A stretch of 64,000 nt of DNA from Rhodococcoides fascians A25f (GCF_000760935.2 NZ_CP049744.1:2593001-2657000); one strand, 5' to 3'; positions 1 through 9,596 are shown, counted from the stretch's first letter. A program made the numbers and translations. The notes: generated by a model not told the origin, from the letters alone.

Positions 1-1694
1 CACTGATCGACGAGGCCGACTCCGTGCTGGTGGACGAGGCGCTCGTCCCGCTGGTGTTGGCCGGTTCGGTATCGGGTGACGTCTCGACCTCGACCGTGAT
101 GGACGCAGTCCGATTGTTGGACAAGGGTGTTCACTACGACACCGATGCCGAAGGGCGGAACGTGTTCCTCACCGACGAGGGTGCCCTGCGGATCGAGAAG
201 GAGCTCGGCGGAATCGATCTGTACTCGGAACAGCATGTCGGATCGACCCTGGTGGCGGTCAACGTGGCCCTGCACGCCCAGGTGCTGGTGCAGCGCGATG
301 TCGATTACATCGTTCGTGACGGACGGGTTCAGCTGATCAACGCCTCGCGTGGACGTGTCGCCGAACTTCAGCGCTGGCCGGACGGGCTGCAGGCGGCGGT
401 CGAGATCAAGGAGGGGCTTGCTCCCACCGAGACCGGCGAGATTCTCGACACGATCACCGTGCAGGCATTGATCAATCGGTACGCCACGGTGTGCGGCATG
501 ACCGGAACGGCCATGGCGGCGGGGGAGCAGCTTCGGACGTTCTACAGCCTCGGCGTCTCGGTCATCGAGCCCAACGTGCCGACGGTGCGCGTCGACGAAA
601 ACGACCGTGTGTACGACACGATCGAGCACAAGAACGCTGCAATTGCTTTGCAGGTGAAGGAGATTCACGAGACCGGGCAGCCGATTCTCATCGGAACCCA
701 TGATGTCGCCGAGTCCGAGGCGTTGGCGGCGACTCTCACGGCCTCGGGCGTGGACGTGGTGGTGCTCAATGCAAAGAACGATGCTGAGGAGGCAGCGGTC
801 ATCGCCGCGGCCGGAGTGCACGGCGCGGTGACGGTGTCGACTCAGATCGCCGGTCGCGGAACCGATATCAAGCTCGGTGGTCCCGACGGTGCCGATCGCG
901 AACGTATTGCCGAGCTCGGCGGACTGTTCGTTCTCGGCACCGGCCGCCACACGACCGAGCGACTCGACAACCAGCTCCGGGGACGCGCAGGTCGACAAGG
1001 AGATCCGGGTCGTTCGCTGTTCTTCGGCAGCTGGGAGGACGACGTCGTCAAGAACAACATCGGCGAAAAGGACGCACCGAAGGGTATCGACGACAGCGGA
1101 ATGTTCACCTCGCCGGCAGCGGCCGACCGTGTCGATCACGCACAACGCATCGCCGAGGGCCAGATGCTCGAAATACATTCTCGCACTTGGCGTTACAACC
1201 AGTTGACGGCTCAGCATCGTGAGATTCTGGATCGCAGCCGCGCGACGTTGCTCAACTCGGACGAGGCGTTGACCCTGCTCGAGGCGCACTCGCCGAAGCG
1301 CTCGAAGGAGCTTCGCGACACAGTCTCGGAGGAGACGCTGATCGAGGTCGCTCGCCAGATAGTTCTGTACCACCTCGATCGATCGTGGTCCGATTACCTC
1401 GCGCACCTCGCAGACGTGCGTGAGAGCATCCACCTTCGGGCATTGGGCCGCGAGAATCCGCTGGACGAGTATCACCGCATTGCGGTCGAAGCGTTCAAGA
1501 CGGTGTCGTCGAAGGCGATGGATCTCTCGCACGCCACCTTCGAGTCGGCCGACATCACTTCCGACGGAATCGATCTCGACGATGCCGGTTTGCGTCGACC
1601 GACGTCGACCTGGACGTACATGGTGCACGACAACCCGTTCGCGTCCCGCGGAAATGCCGGTGCGGCCGGCCTGGGGCCGATCTTCGGTGGCTGA
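1..1694 (+). CDS. secA2: Accessory preprotein translocase ATPase SecA2 (3' part; 5' end outside window)
   Basis: SecA2 is the second SecA ATPase of actinobacteria; it works at the membrane with SecYEG to export a subset of proteins. The reading frame is already open at base 3 with a DEAD-type box (LIDEADSV) followed by the [11 protein letters not shown] stretch, which replaces the DEARTPLIISG of the housekeeping SecA1. Further on come the preprotein-crosslinking region, the second ATPase fold with [10 protein letters not shown] and the [10 protein letters not shown] arginine-finger motif, and a helical C-terminus. About 563 residues are visible. The protein ends in GLGPIFGG without the Cys-rich zinc tail typical of SecA1, which supports SecA2. 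Its stop overlaps the next gene. Confidence 0.93.
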   Translation, partial: LIDEADSVLVDEALVPLVLAGSVSGDVSTSTVMDAVRLLDKGVHYDTDAEGRNVFLTDEGALRIEKELGGIDLYSEQHVGSTLVAVNVALHAQVLVQRDVDYIVRDGRVQLINASRGRVAELQRWPDGLQAAVEIKEGLAPTETGEILDTITVQALINRYATVCGMTGTAMAAGEQLRTFYSLGVSVIEPNVPTVRVDENDRVYDTIEHKNAAIALQVKEIHETGQPILIGTHDVAESEALAATLTASGVDVVVLNAKNDAEEAAVIAAAGVHGAVTVSTQIAGRGTDIKLGGPDGADRERIAELGGLFVLGTGRHTTERLDNQLRGRAGRQGDPGRSLFFGSWEDDVVKNNIGEKDAPKGIDDSGMFTSPAAADRVDHAQRIAEGQMLEIHSRTWRYNQLTAQHREILDRSRATLLNSDEALTLLEAHSPKRSKELRDTVSEETLIEVARQIVLYHLDRSWSDYLAHLADVRESIHLRALGRENPLDEYHRIAVEAFKTVSSKAMDLSHATFESADITSDGIDLDDAGLRRPTSTWTYMVHDNPFASRGNAGAAGLGPIFGG

Positions 1695-2094
1695 CGCGCG
1701 GCGCGCGTTGGTCGCTCTCGCGTTGGGCGTGAGCGCGGTGGCCTCCGGGTGTGCCGACTCGTACGGCGAATTCCCGGCCGACAAGATCTACACGTCCATC
1801 GACGCTTCCGACTCCTATGCGCCGGTGGACGGAACCACGATCAGGCTCGAATTCGCCGACGACCGAATCTCGGCGGAGGCCGGGTGCAACAGATTGTTCG
1901 GCACGGTCGACACCTCGCAGGGCAGGATCACCACCGACTCTCTCGGTTCTACCCGTATGGGCTGCCCACAGGCATTGATGGATCAGGACGCGTGGCTCTC
2001 GGCATTCTTGACGTCCACGCCGCGGTGGTCTCGGAACGACGGCACCATGACCCTGGACAACGGAAGCGAACGGATCGTCTTCGCGGAGTCCTGA
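1687..2094 (+). CDS. META-domain (HslJ-like) putative lipoprotein
   Basis: A 135-residue protein. A GTG start at 1687 overlaps the end of secA2 by 8 bases, suggesting co-transcription. Residues 1-20 form a short hydrophobic signal ending in a lipobox-like ASGC, so the mature protein is probably lipid-anchored outside the membrane. The remainder fits the META domain of HslJ-type proteins, with the characteristic AGCNRLFG and a later [11 protein letters not shown] stretch, each holding one Cys that may pair. META proteins are linked to envelope or heat stress and have no assigned enzyme activity. Its link to SecA2 is only positional. Confidence 0.72.
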   Translation: MADARRALVALALGVSAVASGCADSYGEFPADKIYTSIDASDSYAPVDGTTIRLEFADDRISAEAGCNRLFGTVDTSQGRITTDSLGSTRMGCPQALMDQDAWLSAFLTSTPRWSRNDGTMTLDNGSERIVFAES

Positions 2095-2106
2095 TCGGCC
2101 GGATCT

Positions 2107-2706
2107 CTAGCGCCGGATCCGATCGGTTGTCGAGTGGCGTACTCCGTCGACGAAGAGCCGCAATCCGAAATCGAATCTGCTGGTCGGGTCCGGACTCTCG
2201 AAGATCGGGGACGCCTCGGGGGTGAGGGCTCCCGCGGAGTCCATCTGTAGACGCGATTGTTCGTCCACTGTCTGGCCGAGAACGTAGTACAGCAGGGTGT
2301 CGGCGGTCAGTTCCGCGTCGCGTCGCGGTAGTCCCGCGCGAATGCAGACGGCGGCAATGCGTTCGCGAATTCGATTGGTGGTCATCCTCGACGCGTAGGT
2401 CGCGGCGACGAGTTCGGCCCCGTCTCGACGGGAGAGAAGCGCGTCGCGCAGCCGATGCGCGATCTGCTCGATCTGCGTGTCCCACGCTCCCTCGGCCGGT
2501 GGTGCATCGGCGCTGGACAGCAGATGGTCGGCGATCGCGCCGAGCAGGGTCTGTTTGTTGGGGAAGTGCCAGTACAGCGCACCGGGCTGCACGTGCAGGG
2601 ACGTCGCAAGCCGTCGCATGGTCAGGTCGGCAAGGCCGTACTCGTCGAGAATGGCGATCGCGCCGTCCAGGACGTCTTGCCTGTTGAGTTGCACTGCTTC
2701 CCCCAT
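2107..2706 (-). CDS. bioQ: TetR-family repressor next to bioB, probable BioQ
   Basis: A 199-residue TetR regulator. The N-terminal helix-turn-helix is clear (LTMRRLATSLHVQPGALYWHFPNK), and the rest is the alpha-helical ligand/dimerisation domain. I chose the ATG that gives MGEAVQLNRQDV; a longer start at 2763 would run into the operators. It is transcribed away from bioB, and the shared promoter holds two tandem TGAAC-N3-GTTCA boxes, very close to the consensus I recall for BioQ, the TetR repressor of biotin genes in Corynebacterium and Mycobacterium. It therefore probably represses bioB and itself when biotin is plentiful. The family is certain; the BioQ assignment is inferred from operator and position. 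Confidence 0.82.
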   Translation of the reverse strand: MGEAVQLNRQDVLDGAIAILDEYGLADLTMRRLATSLHVQPGALYWHFPNKQTLLGAIADHLLSSADAPPAEGAWDTQIEQIAHRLRDALLSRRDGAELVAATYASRMTTNRIRERIAAVCIRAGLPRRDAELTADTLLYYVLGQTVDEQSRLQMDSAGALTPEASPIFESPDPTSRFDFGLRLFVDGVRHSTTDRIRR

Positions 2707-2756
2707 GTCGATCGACGCCTCGTCGCTTTGACAGTAGCCGAGCGCGGTGCCTAACG

Positions 2757-2785
2757 TGAACACCGTTCAACTTGAACGGTGTTCA
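2757..2785. promoter_or_regulatory. Two tandem BioQ-type operators (27-bp perfect palindrome)
   Basis: Box 1 is TGAAC-ACC-GTTCA (2757-2769) and box 2 is TGAAC-GGT-GTTCA (2773-2785); their centres are 16 bp apart. Together they form a perfect palindrome with 13-base arms (2758-2784) around a single central base. They lie between the divergent tetR and bioB genes, just upstream of both start codons, so one regulator could block both promoters. Confidence 0.85.
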
Positions 2786-2817
2786 ATGTGTCGCCGTTCG
2801 ACTACGAGGGGACCGGA

Positions 2818-3810
2818 ATGGACATTTTGCGCACGGCGCGTACACAGGTGCTCGGCGACGGCATTGCACTCGAACGATCTCAGGTTCTCGAGGTCCTCCA
2901 GCTCGGCGACGACCGTCTCGAGGAGGCGATGCTGCTCGCGCACGAGGTACGGATGAAGTGGTGCGGCCCCGAGGTCGAGGTCGAGGGAATCGTCAGCCTC
3001 AAGACCGGTGGATGCCCCGAGGACTGCCACTTCTGTTCGCAATCGGGACTTTTCGCATCTCCGGTGCGCGCTGCCTGGCTCGACATCCCGTCTCTGGTCG
3101 AGGCGGCCAAGCAGACCGCGAAGACAGGGGCGACAGAATTCTGCATCGTCGCGGCGGTCCGCGGACCCGACGCCAGGCTGCTCGCCCAAGTCGCTGCGGG
3201 AATCGAAGCCATTCGAGGCGAGGTGGACATCGACATCGCGTGTTCGCTGGGCATGCTCGAGCAGGATCAGGTCGATCAGCTCGCAGGGATGGGTGTGCAC
3301 CGCTACAACCACAACCTGGAGACCTCTCGCTCGTACTTTCCGAATGTCGTGACCACGCATACCTGGGAGGAACGGTGGAACACGCTTCGGATGGTGCGGG
3401 AGGCAGGCATGGAGGTGTGCTGCGGCGGCATCCTCGGGATGGGGGAGACACTCGAGCAGCGAGCCGAGTTCGCGGCCGATCTCACCGCACTCGAGCCCGA
3501 CGAAGTGCCCTTGAACTTCCTCAATCCGAGACCGGGAACCCCGTTCGGAGACCTCGACGTGCTGCCGGCATCCGACGCTCTGCGCGCCGTCGCCGCGTTC
3601 CGTCTCGCGCTGCCGCGGACGATTCTGCGATTCGCGGGCGGGCGCGAGATCACTCTCGGTGATCTGGGTGCCAAGCAGGGAATTCTCGGCGGCATCAATG
3701 CCGTCATCGTCGGTAACTACCTGACGACGCTCGGTCGTCCGGCCGAGCAGGATCTCGATCTTCTCGGCGAGCTGCAGATGCCGATCAAAGCGCTCAACTC
3801 GACTATCTGA
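2818..3810 (+). CDS. bioB: Biotin synthase
   Basis: BioB is a radical-SAM enzyme that inserts sulfur into dethiobiotin, the last step of biotin synthesis. The 330-residue product has the CxxxCxxC cluster motif ([14 protein letters not shown], near residue 67) that binds the SAM-cleaving 4Fe-4S cluster, the YNHNLETS motif and the conserved [10 protein letters not shown] segment. Start ATG 2818 follows a GAGGGG ribosome site; a GTG at 2779 would lie inside the operator and is unlikely. Transcription is probably controlled by the two boxes upstream. Directly downstream is bsaP, whose product mycobacterial BioB needs. Confidence 0.97.
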   Translation: MDILRTARTQVLGDGIALERSQVLEVLQLGDDRLEEAMLLAHEVRMKWCGPEVEVEGIVSLKTGGCPEDCHFCSQSGLFASPVRAAWLDIPSLVEAAKQTAKTGATEFCIVAAVRGPDARLLAQVAAGIEAIRGEVDIDIACSLGMLEQDQVDQLAGMGVHRYNHNLETSRSYFPNVVTTHTWEERWNTLRMVREAGMEVCCGGILGMGETLEQRAEFAADLTALEPDEVPLNFLNPRPGTPFGDLDVLPASDALRAVAAFRLALPRTILRFAGGREITLGDLGAKQGILGGINAVIVGNYLTTLGRPAEQDLDLLGELQMPIKALNSTI

Positions 3811-3832
3811 TGGGCGTATTAGGGTGGGTCGA

Positions 3833-4057
3833 ATGACGAGTGAGACCCGCTACGACCCGTACACCGGTCGGCCTGTCGACGCCGGAGCCGAGGTGGGTGC
3901 GGATTCGTTGTCGGTCGCCGTCCGGCTCGGGTTGGAGCCGCCGCGGTTCTGCGCAGAATGCGGTCGCCGCATGGTGGTGCAGATAGTCCCCGACGGGTGG
4001 TCCTCGGTGTGCTCGCGGCACGGCCTGATCGACTCGGCAGCGACGGGCAGGCGCTAG
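3833..4057 (+). CDS. bsaP: Biotin synthase auxiliary protein BsaP
   Basis: A 74-residue protein 22 bases after bioB, with an AGGGTGG ribosome site before ATG 3833. The C-terminal half has FCAECGRR and, after a short hydrophobic stretch, VCSRHG, so three cysteines and a histidine could bind a metal or Fe-S cluster. This layout and position match the small gene beside bioB in mycobacteria (Rv1590-type), reported as an auxiliary protein that lets BioB turn over dethiobiotin. The assignment rests on synteny and the Cys pattern. Confidence 0.83.
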   Translation: MTSETRYDPYTGRPVDAGAEVGADSLSVAVRLGLEPPRFCAECGRRMVVQIVPDGWSSVCSRHGLIDSAATGRR

Positions 4058-4651
4058 GTGTCCATGTCGGAACTGCTCGAAAGTCCGCCGCGACACAGCA
4101 CCCGCCGGGTTCTGGCGGTCGTGGTAGCGATATCGGTGGCGCTGTCCGCACTGGGCGGCATGCTGTGGGGCCTGTTGGCGCCTGCGCAGCAGTTGCTCGT
4201 GGTGGCGCAGGACCGCGGGGCGGCTCTGACCGGTGAAAGTCTGCACCGATTCGACGCCATCGCGATCTTCTCCCTCGTCTCGTTCGCGCTCGGTCTCGTC
4301 CTCCCGGTCGGTTGGTGGCTGTGGAAGTCGGAGCGGGGTCCACGCCTTTTCGTGGCAATCTTCGTGGGTGCGCTCGCCGGTTCGATCGCTGCGATCGTGG
4401 TCGGCAATGCTATTGCCGCCCTGCGATTTCCGAAGGCCACCGACCCTGCAGTGGGCTCGATCGTCACGGTGGCACCGAGCATCGAGACTCCACTGGTGCT
4501 GATCGTCCAGGCGCTGACGGCGTCGTTGGTCGTCCTGCTGTTGGCAGCAATGAACCCCAACGACAATCTGCGACATACCGATCCCGAACCCGAGGACGTG
4601 GACGCCGAGCCGTTCCCGCCGCCATCGTTCGATTCGAATCGGGCCGACTGA
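4058..4651 (+). CDS. DUF2567 four-helix membrane protein
   Basis: A 197-residue integral membrane protein with four predicted helices at roughly residues 17-45, 66-88, 98-120 and 143-165, and an acidic, proline-rich cytoplasmic tail. The GTG start at 4058 abuts the bsaP stop; an ATG at 4064 is an equally possible start. It matches the Rv1591/DUF2567 protein that follows bioB-bsaP in mycobacteria. Function is unknown. Constant linkage to biotin synthesis suggests a role with biotin or its precursors, but nothing in the sequence proves transport. Confidence 0.72.
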   Translation: MSMSELLESPPRHSTRRVLAVVVAISVALSALGGMLWGLLAPAQQLLVVAQDRGAALTGESLHRFDAIAIFSLVSFALGLVLPVGWWLWKSERGPRLFVAIFVGALAGSIAAIVVGNAIAALRFPKATDPAVGSIVTVAPSIETPLVLIVQALTASLVVLLLAAMNPNDNLRHTDPEPEDVDAEPFPPPSFDSNRAD

Positions 4652-4665
4652 CACGTCGGCCAGGT

Positions 4666-5364
4666 TCACGCCTGCGGAGGACGCAACGCAGCGAACTCGT
4701 CGGTGACCCGAATGCTGTTGTCGGCAAAGCGAAACAGAGCCGGCGGCCTGCCGCCGGCTTTGCCGGACGGTGCCCGACGGCCGGTGGGTTCGATGACGCC
4801 CCGACGGCTCAGCACCCGCTGCAGGTTGGTGGCATCCACCTGATACCCCAGTGCCGCACCGTAGATTTCGCGCAGCGACGAGATCGCGAAGTCGACCGGA
4901 GCCAGTGCGAAGCCGATATTGGTGTACGACAGCTTCGCTACCAAGCGGTGTCGGGCGTGAGCGACGACGGTTCCGTGGTCGAACGACATGTCGGGCAGCG
5001 CGGAAACCGGGTGCCATGCGGTGTCCGAGGGGAGTGTCGGCTCGGCCGATATCGGCACCAGGCCGAGGAACGTCGACGCGATCCGCCGATCTCCCGGTAC
5101 GCGGTCGGGTTCGCTGAAGATGGACAGCTGTTCGAGGTGCGCAACCGAGCGCACATCGACCTTCTCGGCGAGCTGACGGCGCGCGGACGCGGCGAGATTC
5201 TCGTCGTCGCGCAGGGTCCCACCGGGAAGCGACCAGGTGCCGACCTCGGGGTCGAGAGCGCGCTGCCACAGCAGCACCGCCAGTTCGGGGCTATCCGGGT
5301 CGGAAAAGAATCGAACTTGGAACACCGCGATGAGTACTTCGTGGACGGTGCTACGATGAATCAT
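4666..5364 (-). CDS. nrtR: NrtR: Nudix-related repressor of NAD synthesis
   Basis: A 232-residue protein with an N-terminal Nudix fold (about residues 8-140) and a C-terminal winged helix (about 150-225, LREIYGAALGYQVDATNLQRVLSRR). The Nudix box GGTLRDDENLAASARRQLAE keeps the scaffold, but the catalytic REXXEE is degenerate (RQLAE). That is typical of NrtR proteins, which sense ADP-ribose or related NAD metabolites instead of hydrolysing them. It is transcribed divergently from nadABC, and the inverted repeat just upstream of its ATG at 5364 is the likely operator. An upstream ATG at 5376 lies within that repeat and is less likely. Confidence 0.88.
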   Translation of the reverse strand: MIHRSTVHEVLIAVFQVRFFSDPDSPELAVLLWQRALDPEVGTWSLPGGTLRDDENLAASARRQLAEKVDVRSVAHLEQLSIFSEPDRVPGDRRIASTFLGLVPISAEPTLPSDTAWHPVSALPDMSFDHGTVVAHARHRLVAKLSYTNIGFALAPVDFAISSLREIYGAALGYQVDATNLQRVLSRRGVIEPTGRRAPSGKAGGRPPALFRFADNSIRVTDEFAALRPPQA

Positions 5365-5387
5365 GTTTTCGATCATAGGTCGAAAAC
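5365..5387. promoter_or_regulatory. Putative NrtR operator (inverted repeat)
   Basis: GTTTTCGA and TCGAAAAC are perfect 8-base inverted arms separated by 7 bases. The site is directly upstream of nrtR and 57 bases upstream of nadA, where one regulator could control both directions. It is also AT-rich relative to its surroundings. Confidence 0.75.
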
Positions 5388-5443
5388 TCCCTCGGAGGAA
5401 ATTCGGTCACCGACGACCGGATGATCGGTGAAGGAGAACCGTC

Positions 5444-6502
5444 ATGACCAGCAGCGCTACCCGGGTGAACATCCTGGACTCGGCATTCGCCGGAGTTCGC
5501 GACATCGTCGACGGAGCAGGTGGCTACGGGGGAGTGGAGGCAACTCCGGAATGGGCGGCCGAAGTACGACGGCTCGCCGATCTGCGCGGCGCGACGCTGC
5601 TCGCGCACAACTACCAGCTGCCCGCGATTCAGGACGTCGCGGACCATGTCGGCGACTCCCTAGCGCTCTCGCGTATGGCGGCCGAGGTCTCCGAGGACAC
5701 GATCGTGTTCTGCGGAGTTCATTTCATGGCCGAGACCGCCAAGATCCTGAGCCCGCAGAAAACGATCCTGATCCCGGACCAGCGCGCCGGCTGCTCGCTG
5801 GCCGATTCCATCACCGCAGACCAGCTCCGCGAATGGAAGGCAGATTTTCCCGACGCTGTCGTCGTCTCGTACGTCAACACCACCGCCGAGATCAAAGCAC
5901 TGACCGATATCTGCTGCACATCGTCCAACGCTGTGGAGGTCGTGCAGTCCATCGACCCCAGCCGCGACATCCTGTTCCTGCCCGATCAGTTCCTCGGCGC
6001 ACACGTCAAGCGCGTGACAGGACGCGAGAACCTGCACATCTGGGCCGGAGAATGCCACGTGCACGCCGGCATCAACGGCGACGAGTTGGCCGAGAAGTCT
6101 CGCACCCATCCCGATGCAGAGCTGTACGTGCACCCCGAATGCGGTTGCGCCACGTCGGCTCTCTACCTCGCCGGCGAAGGGTTCGTTCCGGCCGAGAAGG
6201 TCAAGATCCTCTCCACCGGCGGCATGCTCGACGCTGCCCGCACCACCGCGTCGAAGCAGGTTCTGGTCGCCACCGAGATCGGCATGCTGCACCAACTGCG
6301 CATGGCCGCACCCGACGTCGACTTCCTCGCTGTCAACGACCGTGCATCGTGCGGCTACATGAAGATGATCACCCCTGCCGCGCTGCTTCGTTGCCTTGTC
6401 GAAGGGCGAGACGAGGTACATGTCGACCTCGAAACTGCGAACATCGCCAGCAAGTCGGTGCAGCGGATGATCGAAATCGGTACCCCCGGCGGCGGAGAGT
6501 GA
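5444..6502 (+). CDS. nadA: Quinolinate synthase A
   Basis: NadA condenses iminoaspartate with dihydroxyacetone phosphate to quinolinate, the second step of de novo NAD synthesis. The 352-residue protein has the three cluster cysteine regions ([20 protein letters not shown] and [12 protein letters not shown]) and the substrate motif [22 protein letters not shown] strong AAGGAGAA ribosome site precedes ATG 5444. It heads nadABC, overlapping nadB by 4 bases, and is probably repressed by the adjacent NrtR. Confidence 0.97.
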   Translation: MTSSATRVNILDSAFAGVRDIVDGAGGYGGVEATPEWAAEVRRLADLRGATLLAHNYQLPAIQDVADHVGDSLALSRMAAEVSEDTIVFCGVHFMAETAKILSPQKTILIPDQRAGCSLADSITADQLREWKADFPDAVVVSYVNTTAEIKALTDICCTSSNAVEVVQSIDPSRDILFLPDQFLGAHVKRVTGRENLHIWAGECHVHAGINGDELAEKSRTHPDAELYVHPECGCATSALYLAGEGFVPAEKVKILSTGGMLDAARTTASKQVLVATEIGMLHQLRMAAPDVDFLAVNDRASCGYMKMITPAALLRCLVEGRDEVHVDLETANIASKSVQRMIEIGTPGGGE

Positions 6503-8067
6503 ATCCGTCCGTCGCGTGGGAAACGGGAGCTGATCTGGTCGTCGTAGGCGGCGGTATCGCCGGACTCACTGCGGCTCGTACCGCTGCCGCCCGCGGCCTC
6601 AGGGTGCTGACCGTGAGCAAGGGCAGCTCCACCGACACCGCGACGCAGTATGCCCAGGGCGGAATCGCGGTCGTCGGAGCAGAATTCGGCGATTCGATCG
6701 AATCGCACGTGGCCGATACGTGTGCTGCCGGTGCCGGACTGTGCGACGAGGACGCCGTGCGCTCCATCGTTGCGGGCGGGCGTGCGGCGATCGCTTCGCT
6801 CGAAGCTGCGGGAGCAGAATTCGATCGTGCTGCCGACGGCTCCGTCGCACGCACCAGGGAAGGCGGCCACAGTGTGCGCCGCATCATCCATGCCGGGGGC
6901 GACGCCACCGGTGCGGAGGTGCAGCGCACGCTCGACGGTGCAGTGCCGACGGTGCAGTTCGACACGACCGCGTTGCGGGTGCTGACCACCGAGGGCGAGG
7001 TTGTCGGTCTGCTCGTCCGCGGGCCCGACGGCCTCGGAATCGTTCATTGCCCGACGGTTCTCCTGGCCACCGGCGGACTGGGACAGCTGTACTCGTGCAG
7101 CACCAATCCGGCCGGCGCGACGGCAGACGGCATCGCACTCGCCCTCGATGCAGGTGCCCGCGTGGCCGATCTCGAATTCGTGCAGTTCCATCCCACGGTG
7201 CTGTTCGCTGCCGGGACGACGGGACGCCGTCCGTTGATCAGCGAGGCGGTACGCGGCGAGGGTGCCCACCTCGTCGATGTCACAGGCCGCGCGTTCATGG
7301 CCGGAGTGCACCCGCTCGGTGATCTTGCCCCGCGCGACGTGGTGTCCCGGGCCATTGCCGAACTGCTGCACGACAGCGGCGACGACCACGTGCTGCTGGA
7401 CGCCCGCCGCGTGGAGCACTTCCACGAGCGATTCCCGACCGTGACCGCCTCGTGCCTCGAGGCCGGCATCGATCCGGCGACCAACCTGATTCCGGTGGCA
7501 CCCGCAGCGCACTATTCATGCGGAGGAGTGGTGACGGACACGGCTGGACGCACCTCGGTTCCGGGCCTGCTCGCCGCGGGTGAAGTGGCACGCACGGGCT
7601 TGCACGGCGCGAACAGGTTGGCGTCGAACAGTCTGCTCGAAGGTCTTGTCGTGGGTGAGCGTGCGGCAATTGTGGCTGCCGAACGGGTCGGCAGGAGAGT
7701 CGAGGTCACGGACCTCGCGCTACCCACCTATCGCCGCATCGACCGCGGCGTGCTGCAGCGCACGATGACTGCCGAGGTCGGTGTGGTTCGCGATGCGGTG
7801 GGACTCGCTGCGGCACAACGTGTCCTGGCTCAGGGTGTCGTATCGGAACCGCCGGTCGATGCACGTGCAGTCGAGGATGCTGCGTTGACGGCCGCGGCGG
7901 AGGTCATCGTCCTGGCCGCGAACCACCGCCGCGAAAGCAGAGGGTGCCACACCCGACGCGATTTCCCCGAGAGTGCGCCGGCGCAACGCCGAAGCCTGCA
8001 CATCGAACGAGATCCCGACGGACGGCTGGGGATCGTGAACGACGACGTGATGACGGGAGCGAGCTGA
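6499..8067 (+). CDS. nadB: L-aspartate oxidase
   Basis: NadB is the FAD enzyme that oxidises L-aspartate to iminoaspartate for NadA. The GTG start at 6499 overlaps the nadA stop (GTGA), giving 522 residues. The N-terminal [17 protein letters not shown] is the FAD-binding Rossmann motif; [13 protein letters not shown] and [14 protein letters not shown] are family motifs, and the C-terminal [20 protein letters not shown] closes the FAD site. The C-terminal helical domain found in NadB and fumarate reductase flavoproteins is present, with the family [13 protein letters not shown] sequence. Confidence 0.95.
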   Translation: MNPSVAWETGADLVVVGGGIAGLTAARTAAARGLRVLTVSKGSSTDTATQYAQGGIAVVGAEFGDSIESHVADTCAAGAGLCDEDAVRSIVAGGRAAIASLEAAGAEFDRAADGSVARTREGGHSVRRIIHAGGDATGAEVQRTLDGAVPTVQFDTTALRVLTTEGEVVGLLVRGPDGLGIVHCPTVLLATGGLGQLYSCSTNPAGATADGIALALDAGARVADLEFVQFHPTVLFAAGTTGRRPLISEAVRGEGAHLVDVTGRAFMAGVHPLGDLAPRDVVSRAIAELLHDSGDDHVLLDARRVEHFHERFPTVTASCLEAGIDPATNLIPVAPAAHYSCGGVVTDTAGRTSVPGLLAAGEVARTGLHGANRLASNSLLEGLVVGERAAIVAAERVGRRVEVTDLALPTYRRIDRGVLQRTMTAEVGVVRDAVGLAAAQRVLAQGVVSEPPVDARAVEDAALTAAAEVIVLAANHRRESRGCHTRRDFPESAPAQRRSLHIERDPDGRLGIVNDDVMTGAS

Positions 8068-8068
8068 C

Positions 8069-8944
8069 ATGTCCGAAATCTCGACCGAGGTGAACCCGGG
8101 TGTCGACCGAGCGGAGGTGCTCGCACTGATCCGGACGGCGCTGGACGAGGACTTGCGGTACGGGCCCGACATCACCACCACGGCAACGGTTTCCGAGGAC
8201 GCGGTGGCGACGGCCTCGGTCGTGTCACGCCAGTTCGGCACGATCGCGGGCCTCGACGTCGGCCTTCTGGTTCTCGACGAGGTGATCGGTCACGAGGGGT
8301 ATTCCATCGTGCATCGCGTCGAGGACGGGGCGAATGTGGAACCAGGACAGGCCGTTCTGACGGTTCAGGCCCCGACTCGAGGGTTGCTCACGGCCGAGCG
8401 CACGATGCTCAACATCGTGTGCCATCTCTCGGGGATCGCCACCGCGACTGCCGGCTGGGTCGCCGAGGTTGCAGACACCGAGTGCAAGATTCGAGACAGT
8501 CGAAAGACGTTGCCGGGCATGCGTTCGTTGCAGAAGTACGCGGTGCGCGCCGGCGGTGGCGTCAATCATCGAATGGGGTTGGGCGATGCTGCGCTCATCA
8601 AGGACAATCACGTTGCGGCTGCCGGTTCGGTCGTCGCTGCGTTGAACGCGGTGCGGGCCGCTGCACCGAACATCGCCTGTGAAGTGGAGGTCGACAGCCT
8701 CGAACAACTCGACCAGGTGCTTGCAGAGAACGTCGAACTCGTTCTGCTGGACAACTTTGCGCTGTGGCAGACACAGATGGCGGTCCAGCGTCGTGACAAG
8801 TTCGCTCCCGAGACCAAGCTGGAATCCTCGGGTGGGTTGACGGTCGACGTGGCACGGGATTACGCGCGGACGGGGGTCGACTTTCTTGCCGTGGGCGGTC
8901 TGACACACTCGGTGACAGTGCTCGATCTCGGTCTGGACATGTAG
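8069..8944 (+). CDS. nadC: Nicotinate-nucleotide pyrophosphorylase (carboxylating)
   Basis: NadC converts quinolinate and PRPP to nicotinate mononucleotide with CO2 release. The 291-residue protein starts one base after the nadB stop. Diagnostic segments are LNIVCHLSGIATAT, RDSRKTLPGMRSLQKYAVRAGGG (PRPP and quinolinate site), DAALIKDNHV and the C-terminal ESSGGLTVD and VDFLAVGGLTHSV of the barrel. It completes the nadABC operon. Confidence 0.96.
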   Translation: MSEISTEVNPGVDRAEVLALIRTALDEDLRYGPDITTTATVSEDAVATASVVSRQFGTIAGLDVGLLVLDEVIGHEGYSIVHRVEDGANVEPGQAVLTVQAPTRGLLTAERTMLNIVCHLSGIATATAGWVAEVADTECKIRDSRKTLPGMRSLQKYAVRAGGGVNHRMGLGDAALIKDNHVAAAGSVVAALNAVRAAAPNIACEVEVDSLEQLDQVLAENVELVLLDNFALWQTQMAVQRRDKFAPETKLESSGGLTVDVARDYARTGVDFLAVGGLTHSVTVLDLGLDM

Positions 8945-8972
8945 TCAGGCGATGTGAGGAATTCGTTCGAAG

Positions 8973-9347
8973 ATGGAAGTACAGAGTGCCCGCCTCGACA
9001 GCTGGATCTGGGCGGTGCGGTTGTTCAAGACGCGGTCCGCGGCCGCCGCTGCCTGCCGCGGTGGGCACGTCCGCGTCAACGGAACCCCCGCCAAGCCTGG
9101 TCTGCGAATCGGCCCGAACGACGAGGTTCGGCTGCGGGTCGACGGAGTCGAGAAGATCGTCGTGGTCGTGCGGGCGATCACCAAGCGTGTCGGTGCAGCT
9201 GTCGTCCCCGAGTGCCTGATCGATCAGAGTCCGCCGCCGCCTCCGAAGGAAGTTCTGGCCTCCGTACCGCGTCGTGATCGAGGAGCAGGTAGACCGACCA
9301 AGCGCGATCGTCGTGAGATCGACCGACTGCGGGGCCTGGGTCTCTAG
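8973..9347 (+). CDS. S4-domain RNA-binding protein, Hsp15-like
   Basis: A 124-residue protein. Residues 6-70 form an S4 RNA-binding fold (RLDSWIWAVRLFKTRSAAAAACRGGHVRVNG) like Hsp15, which in E. coli binds 50S subunits carrying a stalled nascent chain. The tail is basic and proline-rich, ending RPTKRDRREIDRLRGL as in Hsp15-type proteins. It lies 28 bases after nadC on the same strand and may be read through from the nad operon, but no functional tie is evident. Confidence 0.85.
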   Translation: MEVQSARLDSWIWAVRLFKTRSAAAAACRGGHVRVNGTPAKPGLRIGPNDEVRLRVDGVEKIVVVVRAITKRVGAAVVPECLIDQSPPPPPKEVLASVPRRDRGAGRPTKRDRREIDRLRGLGL

Positions 9348-9365
9348 TGCGCGCGAACCTATTCA

Positions 9366-9380
9366 GTTACCTTAGGTAAC
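9366..9380. promoter_or_regulatory. Perfect 15-bp palindrome upstream of a small membrane gene
   Basis: GTTACCT-T-AGGTAAC is perfectly symmetric and sits 33 bases before the start of the 60-residue membrane protein. It could be an operator for an unidentified dimeric regulator. It vaguely resembles half of an IdeR iron box but does not fit the 19-bp consensus I know. Confidence 0.5.
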
Positions 9381-9413
9381 GACAAGAGGCTCGTACGCGC
9401 AAGGAGGTGTGGC

Positions 9414-9596
9414 ATGGACTCCGTCCAGTGGACGTCACGTTTCGCGGCTGTGTACTTTGTGGCAGCAGCGTTGCTGCTCATTCTGTTTCTGGCTATCGAT
9501 GCGTCCCTCGCCATTGCCGCACCGCTTCTGTTGCTGTCGGTGGGACTCGGAATCGCAGTTCTGATTCGCAATCGAAAGCGTCACCCTGTTCGCTGA
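9414..9596 (+). CDS. Small two-helix membrane protein
   Basis: A 60-residue protein with a near-perfect AAGGAGG ribosome site 7 bases before its ATG, so it is very likely translated. Almost the whole chain is hydrophobic, with helices about 10-30 and 32-50, followed by a basic RNRKRHPVR end that should lie in the cytoplasm. I do not recognise a family. It stands alone between the S4 protein and the HNH gene and has its own palindromic upstream site. Confidence 0.72.
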   Translation: MDSVQWTSRFAAVYFVAAALLLILFLAIDASLAIAAPLLLLSVGLGIAVLIRNRKRHPVR

